Below are positions 61,701-64,000 of a stretch of DNA of 64,000 nt, one piece after another. A model generated the notes under the pieces. It made no database searches and was not told where the DNA came from. It worked only from the letters and a program-made list of their open reading frames with translations. The stretch is from Apostichopus japonicus (lineage: Eukaryota > Echinodermata > Holothuroidea > Aspidochirotida > Stichopodidae). The position numbers and the translations under genes were made by a program. Every line of letters begins with the position of its first letter. Positions within the stretch are counted from its first letter, which is position 1. The DNA lies in assembly GCF_037975245.1 (NCBI RefSeq), contig NC_092569.1, forward strand, positions 26,001 to 90,000, in the 5' to 3' direction.

Positions 61701-62809
61701 AAATGTGTATGATGTTAGTCACTGTATGACCGAAACAATTAGCAAATGATAAACAAATTAACACCGAACGTACAAAAATCTATTTTCAAATAATTTCGTT
61801 GATTCTTTCATGTTTATTTTGCAGCAATACGTGCTACTAGTTCACTCACCAATGACGTCACAGTAACGACATTGCCACCGGAGCAAACTGCTAACAGAGA
61901 ATCAGCCTTACCGGCCACACCAGCCACGCCGAATGGTAGGCATGTAATGTTGTGAAATCAATTAAAGGAAGCAGACTACATCTTCTCATTTCTAAATATC
62001 TAAGTTTATAATGACAAAACATGAAAACTTAGATGTCAGCGCATGATTAATGACAATATACAACCCCTCTAGTACAATGGTACCCAACTCTTTGTCAATT
62101 ACCCTGGGGATGTGGGGGGGGGGGGTTGGACTACTGCATGAGGAAATAAATATGAACCGTTTTCCAACAGTGTTTTTTTTATTGTCGTTCTTACATAGCT
62201 AGGGGTTTTCGTTCAGGGAGAAGAGAGAGTATTGGGTATTGTAACATCTCATTGGAGGCGGATCCTGGGTTCCTAAAAGAGGGCGCTGTCCGCGATGCAA
62301 GTATCGGTACATACCGAAATTACCACCGTGAACATTAAGGAAAGAGTAAGGAATGCCAGCGCGTAGAGATTATTTCCACATTCATTTTTTCATCAAAATT
62401 ATGTTTGTGACCGTTAATGTTGAGTGCCAACTTAACATCTGTCAGCGGTCTCTGGACCCCTACTGGCCATATACCCGTTTCTGTTCATTTGAAGGATTTG
62501 TCTGATGACACGTAAGGAGCTTTGCTCATCTCATTCCCACAACGAAGTATATATGTACTAGATTGTACAGTAATTGTCCGATTCAGTAGAGTACGTAAAT
62601 CTTTTTTATAACCAAGTACAGTGAATTGTAGCACTAAAAATGACTTACTAGCAACTTTGTCCATTATTTGAATAAATAAACAATACTAAACATTATGTCT
62701 TATTTTCAGCTTCCGGACCGTTACTTGTTATGATCATAGGAGCCTCTGCTGCTATTATTATAATCATCGTCATAATAACAGCAATTTGCCTTTGCTGCAT
62801 ATGTTATCG
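49719..62809 (+). CDS. Mucin-like single-pass membrane protein, 3' end beyond the window
   Basis: Joined model: 49719-49779, 55619-55654, 56060-56239, 59007-59057, 60249-60305, 61825-61935, 62710-62809, continuing to the right. All junctions are phase 1 until the membrane exon, which ends in phase 2. The product starts with a hydrophobic signal peptide, continues as about 125 residues rich in Thr, Pro and Ser with no Cys-containing domain, then a transmembrane helix followed by a Cys-rich and basic stop (CLCCICYR). This is the plan of a small membrane mucin or of the stalk of a receptor. Exons in the 5.8-kb first intron may have been missed. It follows the lectin-EGF gene in the same orientation, and its membrane exon has the same phase pattern. 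Confidence 0.65.
50020..50150. mobile_element. Possible short retroelement remnant with inverted ends
   Basis: CTTAGGCTTTT near 50024 and AAAAGCCTAAG near 50133 are inverted. Between them lies GATCGAAACGTCAAGCC, of a type that recurs in termini of Penelope-like and related non-autonomous elements and resembles the 3' half of a hammerhead ribozyme core (GAAAC...GTC). The 5' core CUGAUGA is not intact. Tentative. Confidence 0.3.
51461..53323. repeat. 53-bp minisatellite, ~35 copies, with ~638-bp higher-order repeat
   Basis: The unit is of the type CCTTTACATCGAGACTGAAC + CACAAACAACTTGATTCACT + CTCAACCCCAGTC. Variants (CGACC/CAACC/CACAG, TTTC, GAGAATG, CAAACTTTACA) recur in the same order in two consecutive blocks, the second offset by about 638 bp (compare 51751 with 52389), with one unit missing from the second. 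It lies in the first intron of the mucin-like gene. The 53-bp period rules out a long coding frame. Confidence 0.95.
53324..55618. other. Intronic stretch with a small inverted-repeat region
   Basis: About 2.3 kb. Around 54520-54785 the words TACGTTAGTTTCC and GGAGGAAACT recur in both orientations (for example 54543 and 54701 against 54752 and 54772), which suggests a small foldback or decayed inverted element. No exon with matching phase was identified; the open stretch after the acceptor at 55461-55472 lacks a good donor. Confidence 0.4.
55619..55654 (+). CDS. Exon of the mucin-like gene (12 codons)
   Basis: Acceptor ATATGCGCAG, consensus donor GTTG|GTACGT, 36 bp, phase 1-1. It encodes GTQTQMVTTSTV, Thr-rich and likely O-glycosylated (inference). 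Confidence 0.6.
56060..56239 (+). CDS. Exon with 4x13-residue Thr/Pro coding repeat
   Basis: Acceptor TCCGTATCACAG, consensus donor AAAG|GTGAGT, 180 bp, phase 1-1. After TMPITNNEL come four copies of a 39-bp repeat encoding TTQVKTPTNVKDM, nearly identical at the DNA level. A 13-residue Thr-rich tandem repeat is mucin-like and expected to vary in copy number between alleles. Confidence 0.75.
56413..58713. repeat. 30-bp minisatellite, ~77 copies, rich in CRE-like palindromes
   Basis: Unit: GGATGATGTCATCCGGTACT + TCAGCTGAAT, with AGCAGAAT and GACGTC variants. Each unit carries TGATGTCA or the perfect palindrome TGACGTCA (16 exact copies counted), and many carry TTCAGCTGAA. Some units have an extra base (CAGGGTACTTC), which shifts the frame, so open frames on both strands end repeatedly. 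It lies in an intron of the mucin-like gene. Confidence 0.95.
59007..59057 (+). CDS. Exon of the mucin-like gene (17 codons)
   Basis: Acceptor TTACCCCTACCAG, consensus donor CCAA|GTAAGT, 51 bp, phase 1-1. It encodes DETVATPTMNPMEKTSP. The donor region is copied into the adjoining minisatellite. Confidence 0.65.
59044..59548. repeat. ~61-66-bp minisatellite overlapping an exon end and its donor
   Basis: About eight units of the type CTCCAAGTAAGTACCATTGG + TTCGTATCTTCCGGCGGTAG + GCCATATCCTGATCATAGC. The first unit starts within the exon (TCTCCAAGTAAGTACC) and later units carry CCAAGTAAG, CCAAGTCAG, CCAATTAAG, CCAAGTATG or CCAAGTTTG at the same place. Confidence 0.9.
60249..60305 (+). CDS. Exon of the mucin-like gene (19 codons)
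   Basis: Acceptor CTCGCCCCAAGCAG, consensus donor TCAA|GTAAGT, 57 bp, phase 1-1. It encodes NKVTGEAMVPGSTDQTSS. An upstream acceptor at 60208 would give a stop codon in phase, so the downstream site is preferred. Confidence 0.6.
60306..61824. repeat. Intron with C-run and CATCACTACACCA tandem repeat
   Basis: A pyrimidine-rich run lies at 61110-61128. At 61494-61675 short units (CATCACTACACCAGTG / CATCACTACATCACTACACC) repeat about ten times. Open frames through this repeat follow no usable phase-1 acceptor, so it is treated as intronic. Confidence 0.75.
61825..61935 (+). CDS. Exon of the mucin-like gene: Thr/Pro-rich stalk
   Basis: Acceptor TTTATTTTGCAG, donor AATG|GTAGGC, 111 bp, phase 1-1. 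It includes NDVTVTTLPPEQTA and LPATPATPN, an O-glycosylation-prone stalk directly before the membrane exon. Confidence 0.75.
62710..62809 (+). CDS. Transmembrane exon of the mucin-like gene
   Basis: Acceptor TATTTTCAG, consensus donor TATCG|GTAAGT, 100 bp, phase 1 to 2. It encodes GPLLVMIIGASAAIIIIIVI followed by TAICLCCICYR, a hydrophobic helix with a juxtamembrane Cys cluster (possible palmitoylation, inferred). The tail exon must lie beyond the window. Confidence 0.88.
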
Positions 62810-63007
62810 GTAAGTAACAACAACAGCAACAAAACACATTCATGTATGTGTGCTTTCTTGAATTATCAAATGAAATGCATGTCATTATTTAATCCTTATT
62901 TAAAGTATAGGCACAAAATTAAGTGATAAACCGTAAAGAAAATAATACTACTAGTATAAGTGTTATTTCTATGTCACGTTTGAGAAATGAGCATGCATTA
63001 AACCTGT

Positions 63008-64000
63008 TATGATGACACAGGTATAGAACTGTACTGATGGTGTTGTCCGTACAAACCTCTGCTATATATAGTATAGGCTAATGGTACTGTAACGATAACA
63101 CAGGTATAGTACTGTACTAATGGTGTTGTCCGTACAAACCTCTGCTATAGAATAGGACGATGGTACTGTAACGATGACACAGGTATAGTAATGTACTGAT
63201 GGTGTTGTCCGTACAAACTTCTTCTATAGAATAAGACGATGGTACTGTAACGATAACACGGGTATAGTACTGTAATGATGGTGTTGTCCGTACAAACCTC
63301 TGCTATAGTATAGGCTAATGGTACTGAAACGATAACACAGGTATAGTACTGTACTAATGGTGTTGTCCGTACAAACCTCTGCTATAGAGTAGGACAATGG
63401 TACTGTAACGATAACACGGGTATAGTACTGTACTGATGGTGTTGTCCGTACAAACCTCTGCTACATATAGTATAGGCTAATGGTACTGTTATGATGACAC
63501 AGGTATAGTAATGTACTGATGGTGTTATCCGTACAAACCTCTGCTACATATAGGCTAATGGTACTGTTATGATGACACAGGTATAGTACTGTACTGATGG
63601 TGTTGTCCGTACAAACTTCTTCTATAGAATAAGACGATGGTACTGTAACGATAACACGGGTATAGTACTGTACTGATGGTGTTGTCCGTACAAACCTCTG
63701 CTACATATAGTATAGGCTAATGGTACTGTTATGATGACACAGGTATAGTGTACTCATGGTGTTGTCCGTACAAACCTCTGCTATAGAATAGGACAATGGT
63801 ACTGTAACGATAACACGGGTATAGTAATGTATTGATGGTGTTGTCCGTACAAACCTCTGCTATAGTATAGGCTAATGGTACTGAAACGATAACACAGGTA
63901 TAGTACTGTACTAATGGTGTTATCCGTACAAACCTCTGCTATAGAGTAGGACAATGGTACTGTAACGATAACACAGGTATACTACTGTACTGATGGTGTT
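63008..64000. repeat. ~80-bp minisatellite running off the right edge
   Basis: About 12 units of the type ACGATAACACAGGTATAGTA + CTGTACTGATGGTGTTGTCC + GTACAAACCTCTGCTATAG + AATAGGACGATGGTACTGTA. Two alternating forms (TATAGGCTAATGG and AATAGGACGATGG) suggest a two-unit higher-order repeat of about 160 bp. It lies in the intron after the membrane exon. Confidence 0.93.

Noticed and set aside
61389..61712. 107-codon open frame rich in His, Tyr and Thr
   Set aside because: Translation of the CATCACTACACCA repeat. The acceptor at 61463 would enter it in a phase that gives an early stop after the preceding phase-1 exon.

Overview
The window is metazoan nuclear DNA: AT-rich, gene-poor, with long introns, GT..AG splice sites, TTAGGG-type telomeric repeats, several classes of degraded retroelement and many minisatellites. 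Multi-domain extracellular proteins built from symmetric phase-1 exons (sushi, C-type lectin, EGF) point to an animal. An invertebrate deuterostome such as an echinoderm is my best guess, but the sequence alone does not prove it. All gene models below were read by hand from splice signals, reading phase and domain motifs.

Layout. 1-6635: the 3' part of a Ty3/gypsy-type LTR retrotransposon (protease end, RT, RNase H, integrase, PPT, 3' LTR). Its LTR abuts an interstitial telomeric (CCCTAA)n tract at 6636-6753. 7309-8298: a solo LTR-like element with a 4-bp target duplication. 8528-13414: three candidate in-phase exons of an unrecognised gene, with a Penelope-like RT fragment and a 5'-truncated non-LTR retrotransposon (both minus strand) in its introns. 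14016-15420: a large CTCCTCGA-type minisatellite.

16862-47897 (+) is the main gene. I assemble a 65-exon, 2,597-residue type I membrane protein: signal peptide, two sushi (CCP) domains, a C-type lectin domain with a QPD (galactose-type) motif, two more CCPs, 54 tandem nearly identical calcium-binding EGF domains, an acidic linker, a transmembrane helix and a short tyrosine-bearing tail with an ITIM-like motif. The exon lengths sum to an exact multiple of three and all junction phases agree. The EGF part is an 18-kb array of about 340-bp units, each one 114-bp exon plus its intron. Exons and introns are about equally conserved, which implies very recent amplification or homogenisation. This gene is the most interesting object in the window.

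49719-62809 (+), open at the right edge, is a second membrane-protein gene in the same orientation: a signal-peptide exon, five short Thr/Pro/Ser-rich (mucin-like) exons including a 4x13-residue coding repeat, and a transmembrane exon with the same phase pattern (1 to 2) as in the first gene. Its introns carry large minisatellites: a 53-bp unit, a 30-bp unit rich in CRE-like palindromes, a roughly 65-bp unit that copies the exon-end/splice-donor region, and a roughly 80-bp unit at the right edge. The two genes together look like a cell-surface recognition/adhesion locus embedded in highly unstable repetitive DNA.
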